A stretch of 64,000 bases of DNA from Bog-473 sp963791455 (GTDB lineage Bacteria > Actinomycetota > Acidimicrobiia > Acidimicrobiales > RAAP-2). The DNA lies in contig CAWBSM010000002.1 in NCBI GenBank assembly GCA_963791455.1, forward strand, positions 434,001 through 498,000. Reading direction: 5' to 3'. Of this stretch, positions 32,878-41,488 are shown piece by piece. How positions within the stretch are numbered: position 1 is the first letter of the stretch; each line of letters opens with the position of its first letter. The notes under the pieces are model-generated. The model saw only the letters and a list, made by a program, of their open reading frames with translations, had not been told where the DNA came from and made no database searches. The translations under genes and the position numbers were made by a program.

Positions 32878-34137
32878 CCCGGTGCCGCCAGGAGCTCGTG
32901 GAAGGCTGTGTAGTTCCCGATCACGTCGACCATCCCGCCAGCGGCGCCAGTGGCTCCGCCGACACCATCGGCTTCGCCGGCGGCGAGGACAGCCTGGATC
33001 GGGTCGGCGTGCGTCGAGTGCGCGACGTCGGCGTAGCGCAAGCGGACCGACAAGTCGCGCCAGCGGTCCCCGGTCGCCACCACGGATCGGCCGGCCAGTC
33101 GCTCGTACGGCACGTCCCACAGCCAACTCGGGTCGGCACCGTCGGCCACCCGGGCGTTGATGCTGACCACGAGGGGAACGTCGGACCCCGCGACGAGGTC
33201 GAGCAGCTCGTCCCATCCGGCCGGGTTCTTGGCCAGCATGAGTCGGGCCCGCACGTCGCCGAAACCCCGCACCCTGAAGCGGCCGGCCACCTCCTGAACC
33301 GCCTCCATCGCTCCCAGCGCCGCCACGGCATCGACGCCGCCGGCCTCGGCCGCGACGGCCGCCACGAGGGCATTGGCCTGGTTGAAGCGACCGGGCAACG
33401 TCAGCCGCACCGGGTGCGTCCGACCGTCCGCCCACACCGCCTTCGCCGCCCCGTCGGGCGCGAGCACCAGCTCAGCCTCGGTGGCGGGTCGTGCGAAGCC
33501 GCATCCCGTGCAGGCCCAGCCGTCATCCCCGAACTCGATACGGGCCTCGCAGGAGGGGCAGCCGCCGGCATCGAGCTGCCAGCGCAGGCCGGCCCCGACC
33601 CAGTGCACGTGGCGGGCGACGCCCGCACCCCAGGTCACCAGCGGATCGTCGGCGTTGGCGACCACGTGGGTGTGCGGCGCCGCGGCCAAGGCCGCCCGCC
33701 AACGCCCCGCCACCATGCGCACCTCGTTCGTGCGGTCGAGCTGGTCGCGTGACAGATTCGAGCAGGACGACGGTGGCGGCAGAGGTCGCCGTCAGCACCC
33801 GCGGCAGGTACACCTCGTCCACCTCGAGGACGGCGCGCGGCGCATCTGTCCCGGCCAGCGCGGCGACATGGCCCGGCGGCATGTTCGACCCCGTCTCGTT
33901 GCTCACGACGGCATCCCCGTTCGCGCCGAGCCCCACCGTGAGCAGACGTGTCGTGGTGGTCTTCCCGTTGGTCCCGGTGACGAGGGCCACCTGGCGCCCC
34001 GCGCTCAGGTGCTCGAGGAGCCGGGGGTCGAGGCGGAGCCCCGCCCGGCCGCCGGCGACAGTGCCCTGGCCTCGTGCGAGGCGCCGCGACGTCGCATTGA
34101 CCGCGCGCGTCGCCAGGCTCGCGAGCCGCGCCCTCAC
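32874..34137 (-). CDS. murT: lipid II isoglutaminyl synthase, Mur ligase subunit (frameshift in sequence)
   Basis: Mur-ligase-like ATP-binding loop VTGTNGKTTTTRLL, then ETGSNMPPGHVAAL, VLEVDEVYLPRVL; a second frame continues with NEVRMVAG, VVANADDPLVTWG, a four-Cys zinc ribbon (CPSCEARIEFGDDGWACTGC) and the C-terminal DUF1727 domain. The two halves differ by one extra base near 33757-33761, within what should read LLNLSRDQLDRTNEV. With that base removed the protein is about 420 residues, normal for MurT. Because this step is usually essential, an assembly error is more likely than a true pseudogene. GTG 34137 overlaps the upstream stop by GTGA. Confidence 0.88.
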
Positions 34138-35510
34138 CGAGGCGGCTTGGTGCGAGCCAACTCCGAAGGTGTCGGCTCGTGGCGCACCCGCGCCTCTGCA
34201 GGCAGCTGCGCGGTGATGGCCTGCATGATCGTGGCCGTGTCCGCCTTGGCGTCGGTGAGGGAGAGCGCAACCGGCTTGCCGATGCGCACGGTCACCGTGG
34301 GCGGGTTGCAGACCAGCGTGAAGTCGGGCATCCGTGCCGAGCGCGGCCACACCTTCTCGGTGCCCCACAGCCCGACCGGCACCACGGCAGCGCCGGTCGA
34401 TGCGGCGAGGCGGGCCGTGCCCGTCTTGCCCCTCAGCACGGGCTCGAAGAAGTCGTAGCCACGCGGAATTGTCCCCTGCGGAAGGACGATCACGACCTCT
34501 CCGGCCTTCAGTGCGGCTTCGGCGTCGCGCATGGGTCGGCTCGAGCCGCTGCCCCGGTCGACCGCGATACCGCCGATGGCGCGTGCGATCACCCCCACCA
34601 CCGGCGCATCGAAGATCTCCCTCTTGCCGAGGAAGCGCACCGGCCGGCCGATCTCTCGAGCCACCAGCGCCAGCGCCGCCACGTCGAAATAGCTCCGGTG
34701 GTTCGACGCCAAGAGGACCGGACCCCGCGTCGGCACGTTCTCGACGCCGGCAATGTCGAAACGCGCGTACGGGAAGGACAACTTGCGCACGAACGGCCGG
34801 AGCAGGTGATAGGGCTCGAGCCCGATCACGCTCGGGACGCCAGGCGGCCGGTCCCAGTGCTCCACCGGCCAGCGCCGCGCCGTGGCCACGACGGTGAGCG
34901 AGGGATCGGGATTGACTGCGTGCGGGGAGCCGACGCTCGAGAGCAATGGGACGTCGAAGATGCTGTCACTGCAGGCGTGGCAGTCGGCCAGGTCCACGCG
35001 CTGGTCGTCGGCCCACCGCCGCACCGCGCGCAGCTTGCCGGTCCCCCAAACGAATCCCTCGTAGAGCCGGCCGGTGTAGCGGCCGTCCTTGGTCTCGTAG
35101 GCCGTTGCGATCAGGTCGTCGAAACCAAGGGCCTCCGCGAAGGGGGCGATCATGTCCACGGGCGTCGTGGTCGTGAGCACGAGGCGGTGGCCCTCGCCGC
35201 GAAAGGTGGCCAGGCGCTGGGGGGCGAACGGGGCGACGAGCTCGCTCAGCGCGGCGACGGCGCGGCGGCCTGCCGACTGCACCTGGTTCTGGCGCCAACC
35301 TCGGGCCACCCTGGCCGCCGCCCGCACCAGGCCCATGGAAACCAGGTTCTCGCCCAGGCGGTCGTTCACGGCGTAGAGCAACTTGTCCCCGGGGAGCGAA
35401 CGCCCCTCGGGCAGCACCCCTTCTTCGATCAGGGCCCGGTTCAGGACCTGGCCCGACGCGCGGCACAACAGGGTTCGGTCAAGGTCGATGAACACGGCGC
35501 TCTTCGGCAC
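34134..35510 (-). CDS. HAD-IB hydrolase/1-acylglycerol-3-phosphate acyltransferase fusion
   Basis: A 458-residue two-domain protein. Residues 1-220: HAD-IB motif I FIDLDRTLL (both Asp present), motif II LVLTTTTP, and SDSIFDVPLL late. Residues 245-458: PlsC domain with NHRSYFDVAAL and LPQGTIPRG (Gln in place of the usual Glu of EGT). The longer upstream frame has no homology-like content; GTG 35510 directly precedes PKSAVFIDLD. Fusions of this type act in phospholipid or wax-ester synthesis. It shares the HAD-IB module with the reductase at 24461 and heads the murT-gatD operon. Confidence 0.85.
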   Translation of the reverse strand: MPKSAVFIDLDRTLLCRASGQVLNRALIEEGVLPEGRSLPGDKLLYAVNDRLGENLVSMGLVRAAARVARGWRQNQVQSAGRRAVAALSELVAPFAPQRLATFRGEGHRLVLTTTTPVDMIAPFAEALGFDDLIATAYETKDGRYTGRLYEGFVWGTGKLRAVRRWADDQRVDLADCHACSDSIFDVPLLSSVGSPHAVNPDPSLTVVATARRWPVEHWDRPPGVPSVIGLEPYHLLRPFVRKLSFPYARFDIAGVENVPTRGPVLLASNHRSYFDVAALALVAREIGRPVRFLGKREIFDAPVVGVIARAIGGIAVDRGSGSSRPMRDAEAALKAGEVVIVLPQGTIPRGYDFFEPVLRGKTGTARLAASTGAAVVPVGLWGTEKVWPRSARMPDFTLVCNPPTVTVRIGKPVALSLTDAKADTATIMQAITAQLPAEARVRHEPTPSELARTKPPR

Positions 35511-35599
35511 GGGTACGGAGCCTAAAGCTCGATCGTCGGTTTGAGGGTGTGCATCCCGGGTGTGGACCACGCCCGGGCTCGAAACAGGCCGGGAAATAG

Positions 35600-35636
35600 G
35601 AGAAGGGATCGCCGGGGGGGAAAGCGATCCCTTCTC
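35600..35636. promoter_or_regulatory. 13-bp perfect inverted repeat in divergent leader
   Basis: GAGAAGGGATCGC (35600-35612) pairs exactly with GCGATCCCTTCTC (35624-35636), loop of 11 bases rich in G. It lies about 90 bases before the HAD-acyltransferase start (minus strand) and 160 before the LysR start. It may be a leader hairpin, attenuator or protein-binding site. Confidence 0.5.
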
Positions 35637-35738
35637 AAGACTCAACAGGGTTGGAGGGGGGGCTTCCAAGTCCCTGCGGTCTAGGTGCATTTTTGCGCCA
35701 TCTCGGCAATCAGTCAAGCAGCTTTAGCAGATACTTTA

Positions 35739-35755
35739 CATCAGTTATACTGATG
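35739..35755. promoter_or_regulatory. palindromic LysR operator
   Basis: CATCAGT-TAT-ACTGATG is a perfect 17-base palindrome 40 bases before the LysR start, in an AT-rich segment, and contains a T-N11-A core. Best explained as the binding box of the adjacent LysR protein. Confidence 0.6.
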
Positions 35756-35795
35756 GGTAACCGAACGTTGGCAAGCTTCTCAACGGGGGTGGCCG

Positions 35796-36707
35796 GTGGA
35801 ACTGAAACACCTGCAAGCGCTGATGGGCATCGCGGACACCGGAAGCTTCTCCGCCGCGGCGGCCACCATCGGCACGGTGCAGTCCAACATCTCGGCTCAC
35901 GTGGCCCGGTTGGAGCGTGAGCTCGACGTGCAGTTGGTCGACCGGTCGTCGGGGCGGCTGACCGAGGAGGGCGAGGTGGTGATCGAGCGGGCGCGACGAG
36001 TGATGAACGAGCTCGAAGCGATGGTCGCCGACGTGTCCGCCCTGCGCGAGGAGGTGGTCGGGACGGTCAGGTTGGGTGTGATCGGCATCACCGGGCGTTG
36101 GCTGGTGCCCCAGTTGTTCGACCTTCTCCGGGTGCGCCACCCCCATGTGTACCTGAACGTGGCCGAAGGCTCGAGCGGCCAGCTGGAGCAGCAGCTGGCC
36201 TCGGGTCAGCTCGACCTCGCGGTGGTCACCTTCCCCCTGAGCGGCGACGAGATCATGGCCGCGCAGCTCTTCGACGAGGATCTGGTGGTCGTCCTCCCCT
36301 CGGGTCACCCCATGGGCGCCGAACCGTCGCTCTCTCTCGAGCGGCTCGCAGAGCTGGAACTCCTCCTGCCGGCGCCCGGTACCGCCCTACGGGCCGAGAT
36401 CGACAGCGCCACCGGCCCGGCCCGCGTCGAGTTGCGACCGGCCATGGAGCTCGACGGTGTGCGCCTGATAGCCTCGCTGGCCTTCGACGGTTACGGGCCT
36501 GCCATCCTCCCGGCCACCGCCGTCCCGGGCCACCTGCGGGGCCGCTTCCCGGTCCTACCGGTCACCGGTCTCCCCCGCCGCCGGGTCGGTGTGGCACAAC
36601 GCCGGCGCGGACTGCCGTCGGCGCCGGTGCGGGCGGTGATCGACGTCCTCGGTCTCGTGGTCAACGACGCCCTCTCCATGCCCGAGGGGATCCACCCGAC
36701 GACCTAG
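35796..36707 (+). CDS. LysR-family transcriptional regulator
   Basis: A 303-residue LysR protein. The N-terminal HTH reads ADTGSFSAAAATIGTVQSNI with SAHVARLERELDVQLVDR; the effector domain begins with GTVRLGVIGITGRWLVPQLF and contains LDLAVVTFPLSGDE. GTG 35796 follows GGGGGTGGCCG. Its targets may be the divergent HAD-acyltransferase/murT/gatD operon or itself through the palindrome at 35739. Confidence 0.9.
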   Translation: MELKHLQALMGIADTGSFSAAAATIGTVQSNISAHVARLERELDVQLVDRSSGRLTEEGEVVIERARRVMNELEAMVADVSALREEVVGTVRLGVIGITGRWLVPQLFDLLRVRHPHVYLNVAEGSSGQLEQQLASGQLDLAVVTFPLSGDEIMAAQLFDEDLVVVLPSGHPMGAEPSLSLERLAELELLLPAPGTALRAEIDSATGPARVELRPAMELDGVRLIASLAFDGYGPAILPATAVPGHLRGRFPVLPVTGLPRRRVGVAQRRRGLPSAPVRAVIDVLGLVVNDALSMPEGIHPTT

Positions 36708-36726
36708 CGCGGCGCCGCGATGCCGC

Positions 36727-37347
36727 TCATGGCGCTGGCCGGGGCTCCCGCCACATGGTCCAAATCGGCGGCCCGTCACCGGGGAGTGACACCTGCTTCA
36801 CGACCTCGAAACCGTGGCGCCGGTAGAACGGGACGTTGCGCTCCTTGGACGACTCGAGATAGCAGGGCAAACCCTCCCCGTCGCAGTGCTCGAGCACCGG
36901 TCGCATGAGCGCGCTACCCATGCCGTGGCCCTGCCGCCCGACGGCGACGCCCAGGGTGGCCAGATACCAGTGCGGCTCCCTGGGATGCATCGACTCCACC
37001 AGGGTCAAGAGACGCAGCGTGGTGGCGAGGTTGGTGGCCACGTAGGGCAACACCGGGAGCATGGTGAGGATCGCCGTGAGCCCGGTGAGGAGCGGCTTGC
37101 CGGCCGGGGCCCAAATGGCCGACCCGGCGGACCCGTCGGTCGTGTAACAGCCCCCGAACGGCAGATAGTCGGCACGCATCTGCGTGCGGAAGTATGCGCG
37201 CAGACCGGCCTGTCGGCGCGCCGGGTTGCGGAAGATGTGGCTCGTGACGGGATCGTCGAGGAAGGTCATGGCCAGTTGCGCCGCCATGGCGTCGACGTCG
37301 GCCTCGGTGGCGCGCCGGACCACGGGTAGGGCAATTTCGCGAGCCAT
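36727..37347 (-). CDS. GNAT-family N-acetyltransferase
   Basis: A 206-residue GNAT. Acetyl-CoA loop: LATLGVAVGRQGHGMGSALM (Q/RxxGxG/A), followed by CYLESSKERNVPFYRRHGFE, the usual motif B with the Tyr. ATG 37347 is the start closest to the domain (EIALPVVRRATEAD); an upstream in-frame ATG would add about 40 residues without recognisable content and would run into the divergent gene's leader. Substrate unknown. Confidence 0.85.
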   Translation of the reverse strand: MAREIALPVVRRATEADVDAMAAQLAMTFLDDPVTSHIFRNPARRQAGLRAYFRTQMRADYLPFGGCYTTDGSAGSAIWAPAGKPLLTGLTAILTMLPVLPYVATNLATTLRLLTLVESMHPREPHWYLATLGVAVGRQGHGMGSALMRPVLEHCDGEGLPCYLESSKERNVPFYRRHGFEVVKQVSLPGDGPPIWTMWREPRPAP

Positions 37348-37506
37348 GAGAGAGACGATGGTGGCAGAGGCCCCGGCCACGCGCCAGCCGTCCGCCGTCG
37401 CAGCCCCGGACAAGTCCTGGACGCGTCGAAACGTCGGGCGATGCCCGGGTGCGTTAGCGTCCGTGCTCATGCTGCGCCTGACCTGGCCGCCCCGCGTGGC
37501 GGCATC

Positions 37507-38497
37507 GTGCTGAGGATCGGGGTCCTCGGGGCGGCCCGCATCACCCCGATCGCACTGGTCAAACCGGCACGGCGCGTCGGCGGCGCGCAGGTGGTCGCCG
37601 TTGCGGCCCGCGACCGGACCCGAGCGTCCGAGTTCGCCGCGCAAGCAAGGCATCCCCCGCGTGCTGGAGAGCTATGTGGAGTTGATCAACGATCCCGACA
37701 TCGACGCCGTCTACAACCCGCTCCCGAACGGGCTGCACGGATACTGGACCATCGCGGCACTCGAGGCCGGCAAACACGTCTTGTGCGAGAAGCCCTTCAC
37801 GGCCAACGCGGACGAGGCCCGATCCGTGGCGGAGGCGTGCAACGGCAACCCGGGGCTGGTGGTCATGGAGGCCTTCCACTACCAGTACCATCCCCTGACC
37901 AAGCGACTGGTCGAGATCGTCCGTTCGGGAGAGCTGGGCACCATTCGCAACGTCGACGTGGCCTTCTCCGCGCCGCTGTGGAAACGAGGCGACATCCGCT
38001 ACCAACTCGCTCTGGCGGGCGGCGCCACCATGGACATGGGCTGCTATCCGGTCAGCCTCCTGCGGCTGTTGACTCCGGGCCCGCGGGTGGACGGTGCGGA
38101 GGCCAAGCTCTCCTCCCCCGGGGTCGACCGGGCCATGGACGCGCGATTCTCCCTCCCCGACGGTGGCAGCGCCCACATCGGCTGCTCCATGTTCTCGTCC
38201 TCGGTGCTCCGCCTGCACGCCGAGGTCACGGGCGACAACGGCAGGATCTCGGTCTTCAACCCGTTCAGCCCCCAGTACGGACACCGGATGAAGGTCACGA
38301 CCTCGCTCGGCAGCCGCAAGGAGCGCTTCAGCCGCAAAGCGTCCTACGACTTCCAGCTCGAGGCGTTCGTCGCCGCGGTCGAGGACGGTGCCTCCTTCCC
38401 CACGACGGCGGCCGACGCCATCCGTACGATGGAGCTCATCGACGCCATCTACCACGCGGCCGGCCTGCCGCTGCGCCAACCCACGCCGGTCCCCTGA
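37507..38497 (+). CDS. Gfo/Idh/MocA-family oxidoreductase (frameshift in sequence)
   Basis: The N-terminus LRIGVLGAARITPIALVKPA (NAD(P)-binding, GTG 37507) and the body in the next frame (YVELINDPDIDAVYNPLPNG, GKHVLCEKPFTANADEA, VMEAFHYQYHPLTKRL, MDMGCYPVSLLRLL) form one dehydrogenase. EKPF is the conserved catalytic-lysine motif. An extra base sits near 37640-37643 (EFAA then KQGIPRVLE). Corrected length is 329 residues, typical of the family. Substrate is probably a sugar or cyclitol derivative. Its stop overlaps the tldD start. Confidence 0.82.
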
Positions 38498-39990
38498 TGC
38501 CGCTCGCCGCGGACGACCTTTCGGCGCTGGCCGACGCCACCCTCGATGCGGCAGCGGGCTGTCAGGCCGCCGAGCTCAGGGTGGAGCGCATCCGCAGCCA
38601 GGTGGTCCGCCTGCACGACGCGCGTCCCGAGACGGCAGCAGACGACACGGACTTCGGCATGGGGGTGCGCGTCGTGGCCGACGGCGCGGTGGGCTTCGCC
38701 GCCACGGTCAACGTCCGGCCGGAAGAGGCGGCCAGCCTGGTGCGCCGGGCCAAGGAGATGGCGCAGGTGACGAGCAGGGCCGGGGGCGGGCGGGTCGAGC
38801 TGGCGCCCGAGCCGCCCCATGGTGACGTGACGTGGTCGAGCGCGTTCGAGATCGACCCGTCAACGGTGCCCATGGCGGACAAGATCGGCCTGCTGGCGGA
38901 GTGGAGCGAGGCGCTGGGCCGCCATAACACCGTCGCGCACACGACGGCGTCGCTTCGGGCGGTGTCCGAGCAGACCTACCTGGCCGACCTGAACGGGACG
39001 CGGGCCACCCAGCACCGGGTGCGGATGCAGACCCAGCTCGAGGCGCTGGCCCTCTCCGAAGCGGGTTTCGAGACCATGCGCACGCTGGCCCCACCGGTGG
39101 GGCGGGGCTGGGAGTACCTGACCGGCCCGACGTCCGCCGGGAATTGGGACTGGGACGCCGAACTGGCCCGGCTGCCCGAGCTGCTGGCCGAGAAGCTGAA
39201 AGCGCCGTCGGTCCGGGCCGGGACCTACGACCTCGTGATCGACCCGTCGAACCTGTGGCTCACCATCCACGAGTCCGTCGGGCACGCCACCGAGCTCGAC
39301 AGAGCCGTCGGCTACGAGGCGGCCTACGCCGGGACCTCGTTCGCCACCTACGACAAGCTGGGGTCGCTGCGCTACGGCTCCCCGGTGATGCAGGTGACCG
39401 GGGACCGCACCGTGACGCACGGACTGGCCACCGTGGGCATCGACAGCGAGGGCGTGGTGGCCCAGTCGTTCGATCTCGTGCGGGACGGCACCCTGGTCGG
39501 CTACCAGCTCGACCGCGCCATCGCCGCCGCCATGGGCATCGCACGCTCCAATGGATGCGCGTTCGGCGACTCGCCGATGCACGTGCCGATTCAGCGCATG
39601 GCCAACGTGTCACTGGCCCACTCGGGCGACGACGGCCCGACCACCGAGGCCCTGATCGCCGGCGTTGACCGCGGCATCTACGTCATGGGCGACAAGAGCT
39701 GGTCGATCGACATGCAGCGGTACAACTTCCAGTTCACCGGCCAACGCTTCTACCGGATCGAGGGTGGGAAGCTGGCCGGCCAGGTGAAAGACGTCGCGTA
39801 CCAGGCGACCACGACCGATTTCTGGGGCGCCATGGAAGCCGTGGGCGGGTCGTCCACCTGGGTGCTCGGGGGCGCGTTCAATTGCGGCAAGGGCCAGCCG
39901 GGCCAGGTGGCACCCGTTTCGCACGGCTGCCCGTCGGTGCTCGTGCGCGGGGTGCGGGTTCTCAACGCACGCGAGGAGTCGGGGCGCTGA
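38497..39990 (+). CDS. tldD: TldD-family metalloprotease
   Basis: A 497-residue TldD/PmbA protein. The metal site is HESVGHATELDRA (HExxxH, about residue 256), the N-terminal domain carries RLHDARPE, and MAYVMGDKSW-like GIYVMGDKSWSID with NFGFT-like NFQFTGQRFYRIEGGK follow. It forms a heterodimer with TldE/PmbA that degrades unfolded peptides and trims modified peptides. It starts at ATG 38497, overlapping the upstream stop, and is followed 31 bases later by the partner gene. Confidence 0.88.
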   Translation: MPLAADDLSALADATLDAAAGCQAAELRVERIRSQVVRLHDARPETAADDTDFGMGVRVVADGAVGFAATVNVRPEEAASLVRRAKEMAQVTSRAGGGRVELAPEPPHGDVTWSSAFEIDPSTVPMADKIGLLAEWSEALGRHNTVAHTTASLRAVSEQTYLADLNGTRATQHRVRMQTQLEALALSEAGFETMRTLAPPVGRGWEYLTGPTSAGNWDWDAELARLPELLAEKLKAPSVRAGTYDLVIDPSNLWLTIHESVGHATELDRAVGYEAAYAGTSFATYDKLGSLRYGSPVMQVTGDRTVTHGLATVGIDSEGVVAQSFDLVRDGTLVGYQLDRAIAAAMGIARSNGCAFGDSPMHVPIQRMANVSLAHSGDDGPTTEALIAGVDRGIYVMGDKSWSIDMQRYNFQFTGQRFYRIEGGKLAGQVKDVAYQATTTDFWGAMEAVGGSSTWVLGGAFNCGKGQPGQVAPVSHGCPSVLVRGVRVLNAREESGR

Positions 39991-40021
39991 CCATGGTCGG
40001 TGCCGCGCGGAGGGTAAGCCG

Positions 40022-41410
40022 GTGATCCCGGCCCAGGAACTCGTCGAGCACGGTGTGGCCGCGGCCGACGCCGACGGGGCCGACGGTTGCATCGTGCTGG
40101 TCGAGGAGGCCAGCCACGCCGACGTCCGCTTCGCGCTGAACACGACCACGACCAACGGTGTCCACCGGGCGCGCGCGGTGAGCGTCGTCGTGGTGGCCGG
40201 CGAGTCGGTGGGCACGGCGCGCCAGGCCGGGGTCGTCGGGACCGACGGGGTGGCGGCCATGGTCGCGGCCGCCCTGGCCGACGCCCGGGGAGCACCGCCC
40301 GCCCAGGACGCCGCTGCCCTCGTCGAGCCCGCGCAGACGCGCCCGGCCCGCGACTTCTCCCTGCCGCCGGAGGAGACCGACGCCAGCGCGCTCGAGTGTG
40401 TGCTCTCGTCCCTCTCCGGGGCCTTCGGGCGGGCGCGCGCCCGCGAGGCGGTGTTGGCGGGCTTCGCCGAGATCGACGTGACGACGCTCTACCTAGGGAG
40501 CTCGACGGGGGTGCGGCTCTCGCACGGACAACCGACCGCAGCGGTGAACCTGGTGGGACGCACCGCCGACGGGACGGGGTCGGCCTGGGTCGGCGTGCCG
40601 GTCATCGACCCGTCGTTCGAGGAGTTGGAACACGAGATCTGGCGCCGCCTGGACTGGGGGAAGCGGCAGATCGCGCTCGACGCCGGGCGCTACGAGGTGA
40701 TCCTGCCGCCCTCGGGCGTGAGCGACATGATGGCCGAGTTGGCCTTCGGAGGCCTCGGAGGCCAAGACGCCGAGGACGGACGCACCGTGTTCTCCAAGGA
40801 GGGCGGCCACACGCGCGTCGGTGAGAGAATCACGACGTTGCCCTTCACGCTGTGGAGCGATCCCTTCGAGGAGGATGTGGCCTGCTCGCCCTTCGTGGCC
40901 ACCGAGGCGAGCAGCTCGGAGGTCTCGGTCTTCGACAACGGGCTCCCGCTCGGGCGTATCGACTGGGTGCACGACGGAGTGCTGGCGCACTTGCGTTACC
41001 ACCGGGCCGGCGCGGCCAAGTCGGGCGTGGAGGTCGCGCCGTACGTGGACAACCTCATCTTGGGCTGTGAGCGAGCCGACGGCGGCTCGGTGGACGACAT
41101 GGTGGCCCGCACGCAGCGGGGGCTCCTGCTGACCTGCCTGTGGTACATCCGGGAGGTCGACCCCGCGACCTTGCTGGTGACCGGCCTCACCCGCGACGGC
41201 GTCTACGTGATTGAGGACGGCGCCGTGGTCGGCGCGGCCAACAATTTCCGCTTCAACGAGAGCCCGGTCGATCTGTTGGCCCGCGCCACAGAGGTCGGCA
41301 CGCCGGTGCGCTCGCTCGGCCGCGAGTTCGGCGAGTACCTCAACCGGACCATCATGCCGCCCCTGCGCATCCCCGACTACAACATGAGTTCGGTGAGCCA
41401 GGCCAGCTGA
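40022..41410 (+). CDS. pmbA: TldE/PmbA-like metalloprotease partner
   Basis: A 462-residue TldD/PmbA-family protein without the HExxxH motif, as expected for the TldE subunit. Conserved features include GWDWGKRQ-like RRLDWGKRQIALDAGRYEVI, LPPSGVSDMMAEL and the C-terminal TRDGVYVIEDGAVVGAANNF with RFNESPVDLL. GTG 40022 is the annotated start. Together with tldD it encodes the two-subunit TldDE protease. Confidence 0.85.
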   Translation: MIPAQELVEHGVAAADADGADGCIVLVEEASHADVRFALNTTTTNGVHRARAVSVVVVAGESVGTARQAGVVGTDGVAAMVAAALADARGAPPAQDAAALVEPAQTRPARDFSLPPEETDASALECVLSSLSGAFGRARAREAVLAGFAEIDVTTLYLGSSTGVRLSHGQPTAAVNLVGRTADGTGSAWVGVPVIDPSFEELEHEIWRRLDWGKRQIALDAGRYEVILPPSGVSDMMAELAFGGLGGQDAEDGRTVFSKEGGHTRVGERITTLPFTLWSDPFEEDVACSPFVATEASSSEVSVFDNGLPLGRIDWVHDGVLAHLRYHRAGAAKSGVEVAPYVDNLILGCERADGGSVDDMVARTQRGLLLTCLWYIREVDPATLLVTGLTRDGVYVIEDGAVVGAANNFRFNESPVDLLARATEVGTPVRSLGREFGEYLNRTIMPPLRIPDYNMSSVSQAS

Positions 41411-41488
41411 GCGCCGGCGCCAACGACCAGGCCGCAGACCCATCACGAAGTCGGTCAGCGCGCGGTTCGACCCGGAGCCGGTCGGTGG

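Noticed and set aside
34179..35525. 449-codon open frame opposite the HAD-acyltransferase
   Set aside because: Antisense of a gene with both HAD and PlsC motifs; composition without domain character.
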